Part shown: positions 1-12,100 of the stretch, one piece after another
Layout of the letters: every line of letters starts with the position of its first letter
How positions within the stretch are numbered: the stretch's first letter is position 1
Source of the DNA: Apus apus
Lineage: Eukaryota; Chordata; Aves; Apodiformes; Apodidae
DNA length: 64,000 nt
Direction: 5' to 3'
Assembly (NCBI RefSeq): GCF_020740795.1
Contig: NC_067283.1
Location: forward strand, 127,816,568-127,880,567
Notes under the pieces: model-generated
Told to the model about the DNA's origin: nothing
Seen by the model: the letters and a program-made list of their open reading frames with translations, nothing else
Databases searched by the model: none
Made by a program: the position numbers and the translations under genes

Positions 1-2339
1 AAGGAGCAATCTCTGCAGCCCCATTAGTTGTTCTGGTGCTATGTCTGTCTGTAACTAGGGTCATTTACTTAACAATCCCAAAAAAGCTTTACCATGCTTG
101 AAGTATTGACATACTGAAGCTCATACAGCCTCCTTCAGAGGCCTGAAGTAAGGCACTACAAAATGTTTCCCCTGAAGGAATAGACTGGAAAGAGGAAACC
201 ATAATCAGAGAATATCAAGAAGAGTTAAGTGGAATAGATCATGCCTGATTCTTTCACCATGCTCTGCAAATGTACTTTTTACTCTGCACAAGCAACAGCT
301 TGAGAGAAAAAGCCCTTCAGACCTTCTGCTACGAGAGGTTGTTACAGAGTGTCTTGGCTAAGCTAGAAACGCTGGCAGTGGCGAATATCAAATTTGCTTG
401 CAAAAGCAGATAAAAACAAACAAGTTACCTTGGGTTCAAGTAATTTCTGCTAAAAAACACCCCAGTACAGTGGAAACTCTGCATGGATGCACAAGTAAAA
501 TGTATTATGTTACTAGTGACCTTCCTATAGCTGTAATGCAGTTTCAGAAGTCAATAGCTAAACATGGGTAGCAGAGACCACCTAATACTTTTCAGGTTAA
601 ACCCCTCAGCTCCTGATGCTTTGCAAGGTCTGTCAGCAAATCGTGTCTAAGCAATTTAGTCTTCTGAGCTTGGAAAAAATCCTCCTTCATGGACCAAGAT
701 ATTCTGGAAAAGATTTGTAATAGAATCAACATGACAACAGATCTGTATGGTATGTCAGACACTTGTGGTTGAACACAAAGGGGATTATTTCACAAAGAAG
801 ACAATAGGTGAAAAAAATGATGGGGGAAAATGGTAAGTAGTTGAGACATTAATTTATGTAGCCTAAGACTCTGTGTAGAGCACATATTGTGTCTGAATAA
901 ACTGAAATCTGAGCAAACAGCTGCTTCACCAGAGCAGAACTGAGCAGACCCTTTGTACACAGATCTTGTGCTCTGACCTTCGGATGATCACGAGTCTTGT
1001 GTAACTCACATCATTTAAGAAGTGAAAGACGTTGGTCTTTCTGTGGTTTTCCAGATTCAGAACTAAAACACATTTCTCACAGAGGGTGCCAGTAGTTGAC
1101 TATAGCATCCCAACAGCAAAGATTGATAAAAGCAATTATTTGCACATATTCTGTTTCTCAGGTTAACTCACACTAAGGATGAGCTTAATTTTTCATTGTT
1201 TAATCCTCCTTCATAACATATCACTTTCCACATTAATTTTTGCAATTCTCTTGACTTACTGTTGTCTATTCAAGTAGGACTGACTGAGTCAGATATGACT
1301 GGTGCGAGTTGAAAAAGCAGTGATCTCCACAAGAAGGTCTTGTAAGCAGAAGTAACACCCCTATAGGCACATCAGCATCTTACCGAAGGGCTGATGCTAC
1401 TGTTTTTCAAAAGACTAGATAAAATGAGTTTTCTCATTTGCCTCTTCCCACGCACATTATTATCCTCTTGCCCAACCCAAATCTAAAAGGAACACCATTA
1501 TGGTTTTGTTAGATTTACACTATCCTACAAGCACTGCTGCAAGATTTTTAAATTAACACTGCGCATCAAAACACAAAAAATAAACTCAGCGCAAGACTTT
1601 CTCTACATGTACAAAGAAACTGCTGCTATAGGGTAGATGTCCTGCCCAATGCCTATGCTCATCCCTGTAACAGGGATATTTATACTACAAAGTGAGGAGG
1701 AAGGGAGACCCCTTCACATTACAAATTCTCCACCCCGTGACACTATAAACAGAAATCCCGAGAACATGTAGTAAAGAGCCACAGAAAATTTGGGAGGAGA
1801 GATCCCGTAGGAGGTTTGCCACATGTCACCACTGCTTCCTAAACTGTGTTTCTCTCTTTTTTTTTTTTTTTTTAACATGCAAAGTGGTAATGAGATCTTG
1901 AAAAGTCAGTGCCTAATGGGAGAAGGCTGCACGCTTACCAGATGAGCAATGTTTGACAAACCCACATTAACTGTAGAACAAACTCACAAGCAACATTTCA
2001 CTGTCATCCTCAACATTTTCATAAAACTGCTGTGGCAGCAGTGGTTTCTTCTAGATGAAAAGCATTAGTCCACGGGGGCTGGGGTGGAAGCAGAGGCTTG
2101 TTTCTCCACCACATTAATGCAAATGTCCCAGCATTTTCAGTTTGGATTTGTAGAAGAAAAGGATATTATAAAACCTAGAAGAAGCTAGTAATTCATGAGC
2201 AAGGATATTTAGACCTACTTGAAAACCAAGACACAGTTCCTTTATTATACAGACAGGAGTCTCACCAGGTTAGCAAATCATCTAATTTTAACCTGCTGAC
2301 AAGTCTATGGGATCAGCAGTAACACTAGGACTACACCAA

Positions 2340-2470
2340 CTGACTTACTGTGCAATTAAGGTGAATCACATAATTGCTTTCTTCCTTGTTTTTCCTATTT
2401 GCAAAGCAGAGGGAAATGCAATACTTACCTCTCTGATACAACGTGGGGACAAGTTCATTATTAAGTAAAT
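2340..2470 (+). repeat. MIR-like SINE relic
   Basis: Order of elements resembles MIR: a 'gtgaatcacataattgct' segment, then tcctatttgcaaagcag, then aatacttacctctctga. Highly diverged, so assignment is tentative. Confidence 0.4.
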
Positions 2471-3349
2471 ATCCAGTTTTGAATCTTGGACCCATCTAGA
2501 AATCTGACTGTACTGATCTCTGCGACAAAGATTTCATTGAAATATAGAAAGGAATGATGGGAAGAAAAACCCCTAGACCTAGTATTCTATAAAGGGAGTG
2601 TTTCTCATAGGATTCTTTCCTTCCTTGGTGATTCATGACCTTGGACTATTATTTGTATTCTGACATTTCCTAAGAAAACCTGACTGCAGCAGCAGCAACT
2701 TGTGAGCAGAACTCTTCAGAATCCCCACCTGCCCCCAGGTGTGTACTAGAGCCTGCTGTACCACGGGAAAAAAACCTCCACAAACAAAACCACATAAAAC
2801 TTACTACAGGAAGTTGCAAATTTCTCCCAGGGTAATTGCAACTGCTTCACAGCTACATTTCAGTGAAGGAGTAGAAACAGCAGAGAGAAAAATCAAACTA
2901 CTTAATAGTCTAATGAGGTACACAGTTTAAAACTAATTTGGGACAGACATACCACCTAGAACAGGAGCTTTCCATGTCCCTTTTCTCTGCAACTGTGCCC
3001 CCCCAGAGCAAGAGAGATGCTTAACACAAAGAGGTGAGGACAGCAGCCTACTGAAAAACACACTCTATAGGCTGCTCCTGTAACTGTCAGGTGCAGTTTC
3101 ATGAATTAAATCGATTTGCTCCCTTCCTTGAGCTGGTTCAATAGGACTATTATAGTCACAGTATTTAATGTTTGTGGCAGGGGGAAAGGTATGAAGTGGG
3201 AGTTTTACAGGGACCCATTCTTGATTCAAGACTAGTCAGCATTTTAATGGATTTAGGAGTCTACAAATCAAAAGCAGAGAAGTGGTGTGGGCAGACTGCA
3301 AGTGCTTTGGAAGTTAAAAATCCTGCAGGACTATTAAGTTTAAGATGCA

Positions 3350-3382
3350 ATATATATATATATATACACATATATATATATA
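3350..3382. repeat. AT microsatellite
   Basis: Alternating AT interrupted once by ACACAT. Simple repeat, likely length-polymorphic. Confidence 0.9.
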
Positions 3383-4281
3383 AAAGCATAACCCCAGTAA
3401 GATTAAGTTGGTATAATATACTGAAGTCCAAAACCAAGGGAAAAAAATTCACACTGTAAATAAGTGCCTGAAATATTAAGATAATTATTAACTTTGGAAT
3501 GATTTAACCGAAACAGAAAGGAACAAAGCATTACTTGTTGCAATTCTTGTAATTAGGCTACTTTGCTACAGTTTCAGCTTGAATACTCCTCTGATAATTA
3601 TGAAGAGCACAGAATTCCACTGTCAATTACATAATTCATGAGAATTTGGAAGTCAGCTTCTTATATACTAAAATTGTAGCAGTGAGTGAAACGAGCAGGA
3701 AATGGGTGGAAAATAGTGCCAGAATGGAAGCAAGCTCACTAGAAAAAAATCAGTATGGGACAGACTTAGAAACCACCTTCCTCAGGATGTTCAAGGCCAC
3801 CATAGGTCATACATCCCCAAATTCTGCCTGCCCCTTAGTGCAGGTAACAATTCATTAATCAATAATATAGGCCAAGTGATAGCACATGGCTGCCAAACTA
3901 TTCATTTGCTACAGCTCACTTTAGGGGACCTTGATTTTTAATCAAATGAATATGTCTATTCATGTGATACTAAATATTTTGGGTCAGCAAAATATCTTAA
4001 AAACTTTAAAGACAGAACACAGCAATTTCCAGTTCTTTTCCCTCTCATGACTTAACAGTAAACTAGCTTAATGCTTTCTTTAGTGACTAGATTTGCAGAT
4101 TTACCTGATGTACCTCAGAAATTCCTAGCATATAGGTATCCAAGCATCTTTTCAAGGTTTTAAAAAGACTTACAGTCATAAACCTAACACTATTTAAATA
4201 TATACAAGTTCAACCTTCTTTTCAAGTATGAAAGTAACATCTAATAAAAGATTACATGGGTTTTTAATAAGGTGTCAAAAC

Positions 4282-4287
4282 TTTATT
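4282..4287 (-). terminator. Probable distal poly(A) signal of SNX16
   Basis: Canonical AATAAA on the minus strand, about 1.74 kb after the stop codon, with T-rich sequence downstream. It is the last canonical signal before sequence that no longer looks like UTR. Confidence 0.5.
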
Positions 4288-4611
4288 GAGTTCACTCAAC
4301 ATCTATGAGGATTCATGTAGAATATATAAAAAAAATCAGTTCTTTTTATATTTTCATCTTCAACAGAAGTACAGTAAGTTTTCTGGTGTCTTGTTACAGC
4401 ATTTTCATTTGTTCTCATGCAGACAGCTTTTGGTACAAAGACAAAAAGAACTCAGACTGTAAGTTGAGTAACTGCAGGAAATCACTGAGGTAAGAAATGT
4501 CTCTTCCTAACAGTATTTTTATCCTTCTACTAGACAAGGCATTGAACATTTGTTTGTTGTTTTTTTTTTTTCCTACAATGGAGAAGAGAAGACAGGTGTT
4601 TTGTCCAGAGT

Positions 4612-4617
4612 TTTATT
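4612..4617 (-). terminator. Alternative poly(A) signal of SNX16
   Basis: Canonical AATAAA on the minus strand about 1.4 kb after the stop. A long T-run on the plus strand (A-rich on the minus strand) lies about 40 bases further on. Could give a shorter mRNA. Confidence 0.4.
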
Positions 4618-6021
4618 TCACCAGGAAGGTTTATATAGTTCTGCATAAAGGTCATTGTATGCACAGCCTGAAGTACAAAGCTCCCTTTGAAAACTCCAGC
4701 ACAGAGACACTGCATATTGACAACATTAAACAACAATGTGGGTGGTATAGGGAGAAAAAAAGATTTTAACAAAACAGCATTCTTCCTATTGGAAAAGCAG
4801 AATAAAACAAGGCACTTTCAGTAAATAAGTGAAGAACAGAAACAAGCTGTATTAAAGATTCCACAGAGCTGACCCAGAGCACTGTAACAAAATTCTGCAG
4901 TAATAAACAAGTAAAATACAAAAAGGCACTACATAAACCTCTCCCTGCAACTACCCTTTCTCAACCAATTAGCCAACTGAACTTGGCACAATGGAGTCTT
5001 AATCATAAAGTGCATCTCCTGTCTTAATACATTTTGAAAAATAAGCTATATAACATGGGTGTGAAATCCCCATGTGTACAATATATTGAAACAAAAATAC
5101 ACTGCAACTAGATTCAATCTAGTTATGAACTGTGCAGGAAAAAAATATGGCTTCTTTACAAGTCTTTCCACCATTTCCATATAATCTGGAATATTTTTAA
5201 GCAAACATGAATGTATTAGCAAGTTGGTAAGAGGTAGTGTTCCAAGTAAAAGGCAAACTCACCAATTTTATCGTTACATGGGTATATAGCAAAGGTATCC
5301 CAGATTTTAAAAGCAGCATTACCAAACAAAAAGTGTTACAGGCATGCTATTTTGGGATGAAAATACACAGTGTTTTGGGGGTCTCATATTAGTTCCTTCA
5401 GCAAAAATGACCATTTAAAAAAAAAAAAAAGTCCAACTATTATCCCATTTTTAAGTACTTTTCTCTTGGTACTGTAAGTTTTCCCACTGTATTGCATTGC
5501 GTTAAAATTTCCAGAGAAATATTCTTCAACTTAACAATTTAAAACCAACACATTCTACAATCTTATTAAACGAAAGATGAGTCCGTTTTTACTTCAACGA
5601 GCATTAACTTATGGCTATAAGAATATGAAAACACAAATACCAAACAGATGAACACATCGAACCTGTCACATCAGTGGCAACGTATGACATGCTAGTTAGG
5701 TGTGTTTGCTGATTGGTGTGAAGTTTTTGTCACTCCGCCAGGACAGTCAGCCAAATCGTTTATATACACTATCAAAACTTCAGCTGACTTTAGCCCTTTC
5801 TTAGACTTTAATATATTAAATATATAAAGGCTAGATAAAAACTTATATCAAAGCAGCACTGGGTATATTTCTTATGTTAATAATTTGTAAGGATGTATGT
5901 AAACATTCAATATGTGCATTCTTGCTCTTTGCTGTAAACTCTTCACAGCTGCTCCATGCCCTCGCCCACAGAGGATGTCCCAACCACAAACCTGTCCCAG
6001 GTAACAGCAGCTGCTGCTGAT

Positions 6022-6127
6022 CTACTCTTCATCAGTGCTATATGCTACTTCAGCAACTTCAATTTCTGGTACAGACTTCTCAGCCAAAGAGCCACTCCAG
6101 CATGCCTCGTGGTTCTCCTTATCTGAG
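6022..6127 (-). CDS. SNX16: SNX16 last coding exon (residues 311-345 and stop)
   Basis: Completes Cys311, then encodes [20 protein letters not shown] and [14 protein letters not shown] before TAG at 6024-6022. The EIEVAEVAY segment is the conserved C-terminal signature of SNX16. The acceptor is GTTGCAG at 6128. The residues between exon 6 and EIEVAEVAY are the most diverged part of the protein. Confidence 0.94.
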
Positions 6128-9100
6128 CTGCAACAACAGATCAATAGGCTTTGTCAAATGGAAACTAACATGATTCTCCATAGTCATTTTATGCCCTCAA
6201 TCCACAAAACTTTTACAAAGCTTGTTCAACTTCTACCTTATTCCAGATCTAAAATTAACTATCCTGAGGGTCTTCATGAAACATGGGATAGCTACAGAGA
6301 GGTGCAATAAAATGCCAGTTTCCTCAGCTGTTCAGAATTTATGCAAGGCCCAACATTTAAAAACATACTTTATGAAAACCTAAAATGTATTAGAAGTAAA
6401 ATAATAGTATTTACCAGCTGTCCTCAGCCAGGGTACCCTGGTCTGCTTCTACTGCAGAAGACTCCACCTCACCACTGCACTCACTTTCTTCTCCTGACAT
6501 TTGTCGAGTCATTTTTCCTAAAGATAAATCCCTACAACAAATAAGAACAGAGTACCACCAATCCATACAGCAAACATTCAGCTGTTTGTTTCTGACTGTA
6601 GAGTGTAAAGGCAAAAGATATTTATTCCTTGTTGGGCCATCAGATCAAAATTCCACTTCAACAAGGTGAAAGAGACCCATTTCCTTCAGATTCATTTACC
6701 CCAAGACAAGCTGACTTTCTTAAACAAGAGCATGGGTTTACTTGGTAACTTTTACAACTAAAACCTACAGGAGTTATTTTCAATTAAGACAACATTTAGC
6801 CAAATTTGAGTTATTTAATTTTTATTGGCTACTTCACTGTTTAAGCCAGCAGTAGTCAGAATTTTCTCATCAAACAGGGAAAGCATTATTTCAAATGCAC
6901 TTTCTTGCCTTCAGAAGTTAAGTGACAAACTGAATATGGTAGTCAGATCAATTTAAATTATTTTCCTAATGTAGCTATTTTATATGACTTAAGCCTTATA
7001 TCCAAAGATGTGACTTGTTGGTCAGCCTGGATATTCTAGACTTGACAACACAATCAGTAAATAACATCTAAAGGGACCACAGGAATTTACTCCTCTGTTA
7101 AGGAAACCCCAAAATGACTGACTCAAAAGGTCTAGTAGGACACTGAACAGCCCAACATCAACTCCTCTGGTTCTGCTACAAAATTTAGCAGATCCGCACC
7201 ATAAAACTCTTTACTAAACTCCACCATTTTTTCCTTAGATTTAATGGACAATCTGCAGCATCATTTCAGGCAAAACAGAACAAAATTAAAGACATAAATA
7301 CAGACATACGATTGCTTGATCACTATGCTCTGTCAAAGCTTTAAGTACATGTGGAATTTTACCTCAAAGCAATTTTTCTACTGCTCTCATCTCCAGCAGG
7401 ACAGACATTTCACATACCCAACATTTCAAAAGCAGAAGAGAATCTTTGCCTTTTCCTTATCTTTACAGGGTTTAAAGGATTAGGAAACATAATCCCAGTT
7501 ACTTTAGAGGGAAAAAGATCAAACAACACTTTCTCAGTCATATGCATTCAACAAAAGCTTGATAGTCAGCATATGAGAAAGAGCCTACTGAAAATACTGC
7601 TTTGTGTGTGGTTATCTAAGTGGGGAAAATTGTTTCCAAGAATACATTTAAAGCTGGTGCTTGTAACTATATATAGAAAACACCCAAACAGCTCCTAAGA
7701 TTTGTACATACCTAATTCTTCTTTCAATAGCATCTATATGGAGTTGCTTTTCATTTAATAATTTCTTCAGTGATTCAACCTCCCTTTGTTTTTCAAGCAA
7801 TTCTTTTTGTAGACGGTAGTTTGTTTCCTCCAGAGTTTCACAGAAAGCCTAAAAGACAAGTTTAAGAACATTGTCCATTTAGCTTCAGTGGACTGCCTTT
7901 ATTGATTTTTGCTCTAGAAATATCAATCTGTAACAGAATTGTAGCTGCTTTGCCTTGCATTGATTACCATAGAGAGCTATATAAACTTTTTTCAAAGTTC
8001 TGTCCTTTACAAAACAATGCTCCTTTGCTTTGAACCATGGTTTTATTATGCTGAACTATAATGCAAATACTTTATCGCATTATTCCTTTGTCTCACAAGA
8101 CACTTTAGAATTTCTCTCCTTTGATCCTCTAATTTTCAACTTTTTTTGCATATATAGAACATCAGCTGAGCTCTCTACATCTCTTTCCCCTCATGTAAGC
8201 TTTGTTTTCACATGACTTGGAAGTTAATTTTGAATTACCTAATTATTCCTAAAATGCTAGAAATATGTGGATAAAGTGGATATTCTTCCCTTTCCCAGGA
8301 TAAAGATGAAGTTGTACGGTTCTGTACCACACTGCTGTTATAAATAGGACAATCATGAGAGTCAGAAGACCAATACAAAAACATTTTGAAGAAGTTAAAT
8401 GAAATGCTGAACACACCAACTATTCGACCACAGTAAGTACTCTGCGTTACTCTCCTGAGCAACGTGAAGAGCCAACGCACAGTGCAACATCCACTGAACA
8501 CAGGAAGCAAAAGAAGGGCTGGCACAGAGCCTGCTGTTCTATTACTGGAAAAAGCAAGTCTACCAAACAGTAATGTGCCATTATGACAATGATTTATTTA
8601 ATGAAGTTTTTAAATGGGCTACAAACATCTAGAGGATACTATTCCCTACTTCAATTGAAGCAGACTTTTCAACTTCTTTAAAATGTTTTTCTGTAATTAT
8701 ACAATTCAAACAAATGTAGTATTTTTCAATCCAATAACCATTTTGGTATTTTTTTACACTGCATTAGAATTTATTTTATTGACTCATACAGCAAATTTCT
8801 CTTAGCTGGCAGGCACTGAAGACCAATCATCAGTTAAGCCACCACTTCATTCACATCTATTAGAGCTGAGAACATGTGGCACATAATCAATTATTCACAT
8901 ACCATTTTTACTGATTGCTTTCACAACCATTCCACTGAAGCAAGCATTCTGTTTTATCCAAGCCAATTAAGTGAATTCTAGTGTATTTGGTAAAATTGTT
9001 CAGGGTTGCTGGTACCCTAGCTGAAAATTGGCCATTATTTCCTTAAGAATGTAATTAAGTTGCATTATTTCTACCTTTAGATTTACACACATGAAGATTT

Positions 9101-12100
9101 CCCTGGTCATAGAATAATAAAAAATATCCCATGTGGGTTGACAACATTTTCATTGTTCTATATGAGAACTGAAAAAAATCATTTTGGACCATCTCTACTT
9201 GCAATCAGCTGACCAAGAAAAGGAACACGCTCCTTCTTCACAACTGAATAAAAAAACATCAGCTTATTCTGAAGGATGCTGTAATAGCAGAAAGGTGAAC
9301 TAAAGCTGAGAAAGGCCTATCAGGGAATTGTAATGAGATATCTTGCTCCTCGAAGAGCTGGACACCTGGAGTCTGGTATGGTTCCAGTGCCCAGGTGGGA
9401 CCCATTTTCCTTGTAAGTTCTGAAAGGGCAATGGAACTAGGCCAGCTGGAGGAGAGCTTTGCTTCCTTCTTCAGTGGATCATGAAACACTGATGGCTGGG
9501 AAAGGACCAGTGGAAACAACTACTAAAGATATGACAAAAAAAGATAGCTTTAGTGAATATTTTGCCAACATTTCTGTGATTAATTTCCCATTTGTAGCAG
9601 GGGAGGTACCTGTATCTCTCCCTAAAAATATTTATATTTTGGCAAAACCTTCCTGAACTGGAATAACAGAATAAACGTAAACCAACTGGAAGATACAGGT
9701 TTTTTTCATTACCAGGAAAACGGTAACAAAAGATCATTTTTTGCAATGCTTTGTATTGCAGTACAGTACAGTGAAACAGAAGTGATTTTGAGATGCCTTT
9801 AAAAATTAACTTGAGGAATAAGTACATGAACCATAGTGCTTATCCTGTAGTTGGGCACTATTTAGGAAAAAAAAAGTGAGGGAAGGAAAAAGATGCTCCT
9901 GGGTACATAACAGTTCAACATCCTAACAGGCAGGAGGAGGGCAAAAAAGAAGGATCACAATCATGGATTTTAGGTGAGCACACCTCTATCTCTTCAGAAA
10001 TTTTAATGGAAGAAAGAATCCATGGGAAACCCCCTTGATGAGCAAGAGCAGCCCAGGAGAGCTAGTACATATTTAAGGATCACCACTATAAACTCAATAA
10101 AGGTCCATCTCAAGAAGCACGAAATCAAGCAAAGGTTGCAGAATGCCTGTACGGATGAGCAAGGAATGCCTAATTGAACTCAGACATAAAAAGCAACGTG
10201 CTACCAGCGGAAGCAGGTGATCCAGGAGTACAGGGCTGCTGTCTGATCTTACAGGGGCGGAGTTAAGAAAGTGAAGGCTAACCTGGAGCTGAATCTGGCA
10301 AGGCATATGAAAAGAAACAAAAGAGGATTCTACAAGTACATAATCTACAAAAGGATGACTAGGGAAACCATGGACCTGCTGCTGAATGGTGTGAGGAAAC
10401 TTGTGACAAATCATACTGAAAAGTTTAAGGTACTTGATGCCATTTTTACCTGTCTTGACTGGTAAGATCAGCATTCAGGAATCTGACCTCTGCAACCAGA
10501 AGGAAAGATAGAGAAGGGCAAGACAGAGTTACCCTCAGCAGAGGAGGACCAGGTGAGGGAGCACTTTCCCAAATTAGACATACTTGATGCCTGACAAGTT
10601 GAACTCCTAAGTGCTGAGGGAGCTGGCTGATCTCGTGCTTCTTGTACACTAGGACCCCAGGTCACATGATTCAGAGATCATAATCAAAGAAAATTAAGGG
10701 ACTTTAGCATCTTTCACATGAGAAGAGGATCAGAGAGTCTTCAGTCTGGAGAAGGCTCAGGGTGATCTTATTAATGGGTATAAATACCTGATAGGAAGGA
10801 ATGAAGAAAAGGAAGCCAGACTCTTTTCAGTGGTGCCCACTGACAGCACAAGAGACAACAGGCACAAATTAAACACCAGGATTTTCCATCTGAACACACA
10901 AACCCACTTCTTTACTGTGATAGTGATCAAACACTGGAGCAGGTTGCACAGAGAGGTCATGAAGTCTCCTCTATAGAATATTCAAAACCTGACTGGACAT
11001 GCGCCTGGGCAACCTGCAGTAGCTGACCTTGCTTGAGTAGGCCTGTTGGACTAGATGATCTCAAGCTGTCCCTTCCAACCTCAATAATAATAAGGTGGGG
11101 TATCCCTTGGAGAACAGAATTTTATGACAGCTGTTCCTAAAAACTTTACAGAAATCGTTACCAGCCAAAACTATAACAGCATAGCTATTTCAATAGTTTG
11201 CCTAAATTCCTATGGTGGAAAAATAACCCTGAGACTTCACAAGAGTACAGAAGGTAAAGGGGCTCAAGATAGCTGGATAACATTCAAGGACCACTTCTTG
11301 CAAGCACAGGATCAGTGTGTCCCAATGGGTAGAAAATCTAGTAAGGGAGCTAGGAGACCAGCGTGGTTAAAAAAGGAACTGCTGGGCAAACTCAAGTGGA
11401 AAAGGAAAATCTATAGATCATGGAAGGAGGGGCTGGTCACTTGGGAGGAATATAGGAATGTTGTCAGAGAATGTAGAGAGGCAACTAGGAAAGCTAAGGC
11501 CTCCTTGGAACTTAACCTTGCAAGTCGGGTTAAGGACAATAGAAAGGGCTTTTTCAAATACATAGCCAACAAAACTAATACCAGAGGCAATATAGGCCCA
11601 CTGCTGAATGAGGTGGGTGCCCTGGTGACAGAGGACTTAAAGAAGGCAGAGGTGCTGAACGCCTTCTTTGCCTCTGTCTTTACTCCTGCAGGCTTTCCCC
11701 GTGAGCCCCAGTTTCATATAGCCCCAGTAGAAGTCAAGATAAAGGAGGAGTTTGCCCAGGTAGATGAGGATTGGGTTAGGGATCAGTTGAGTAATCTGGA
11801 CATCGATAAATCGATGGGTCCGGATGAAATGCATCCAAGGGTGCTGAGGGAGCTGGCGGAGGTCATTGCTAGTCCACTCTCCATCATCTTTGGTAAGTCA
11901 TGGGTAACAGGAGAGGTGCCTGAGGACTGGAGGATAGCAAATGTCACTCCAGTCTACAAGAAGGGCAAGAAGGAGGACCCGGGTAACTATAGACCGGTCA
12001 GCCTCACCTCCATCCCTGGAAAGGTGCTGGAACAACTTGTCCTTGGCACTATCTCTAGGCATATCAAGGAGATGGGGGTCATCAAGAGCAGTCAACATGG

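Larger units (their letters stand above)
1..4261. other. 3' flank of SNX16, no gene recognised
   Basis: AT-rich single-copy-looking DNA with a T-run near 1857-1873, a MIR-like relic near 2340-2470 and an AT microsatellite near 3350-3382. In mammals CHMP4C lies on this side, tail to tail with SNX16, but I find no CHMP4C coding sequence here. Part of it could be a neighbour's 3' UTR. Confidence 0.5.
4262..6021 (-). other. SNX16: SNX16 3' UTR (extent inferred)
   Basis: AT-rich sequence after the stop codon with no coding potential. On the minus strand AATAAA occurs at 4617-4612 and again at 4287-4282. The second is followed by T-rich sequence with GT dinucleotides, so cleavage near 4265 would give a UTR of about 1.75 kb. 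The nearer signal would give about 1.4 kb. A Pumilio-type TGTATATA lies at 5768-5761. The ends are not proven. Confidence 0.6.

Noticed and set aside
1..4261. CHMP4C, the neighbour expected from mammalian synteny
   Set aside because: No CHMP4/Snf7 coding sequence could be found in any frame. At most a 3' UTR could be present, which cannot be shown from sequence alone.
9471..10474. 118- and 126-codon minus-strand ORFs
   Set aside because: The second is the antisense of CR1 copy A. The first has no family signature or splice sites and lies in intron sequence.
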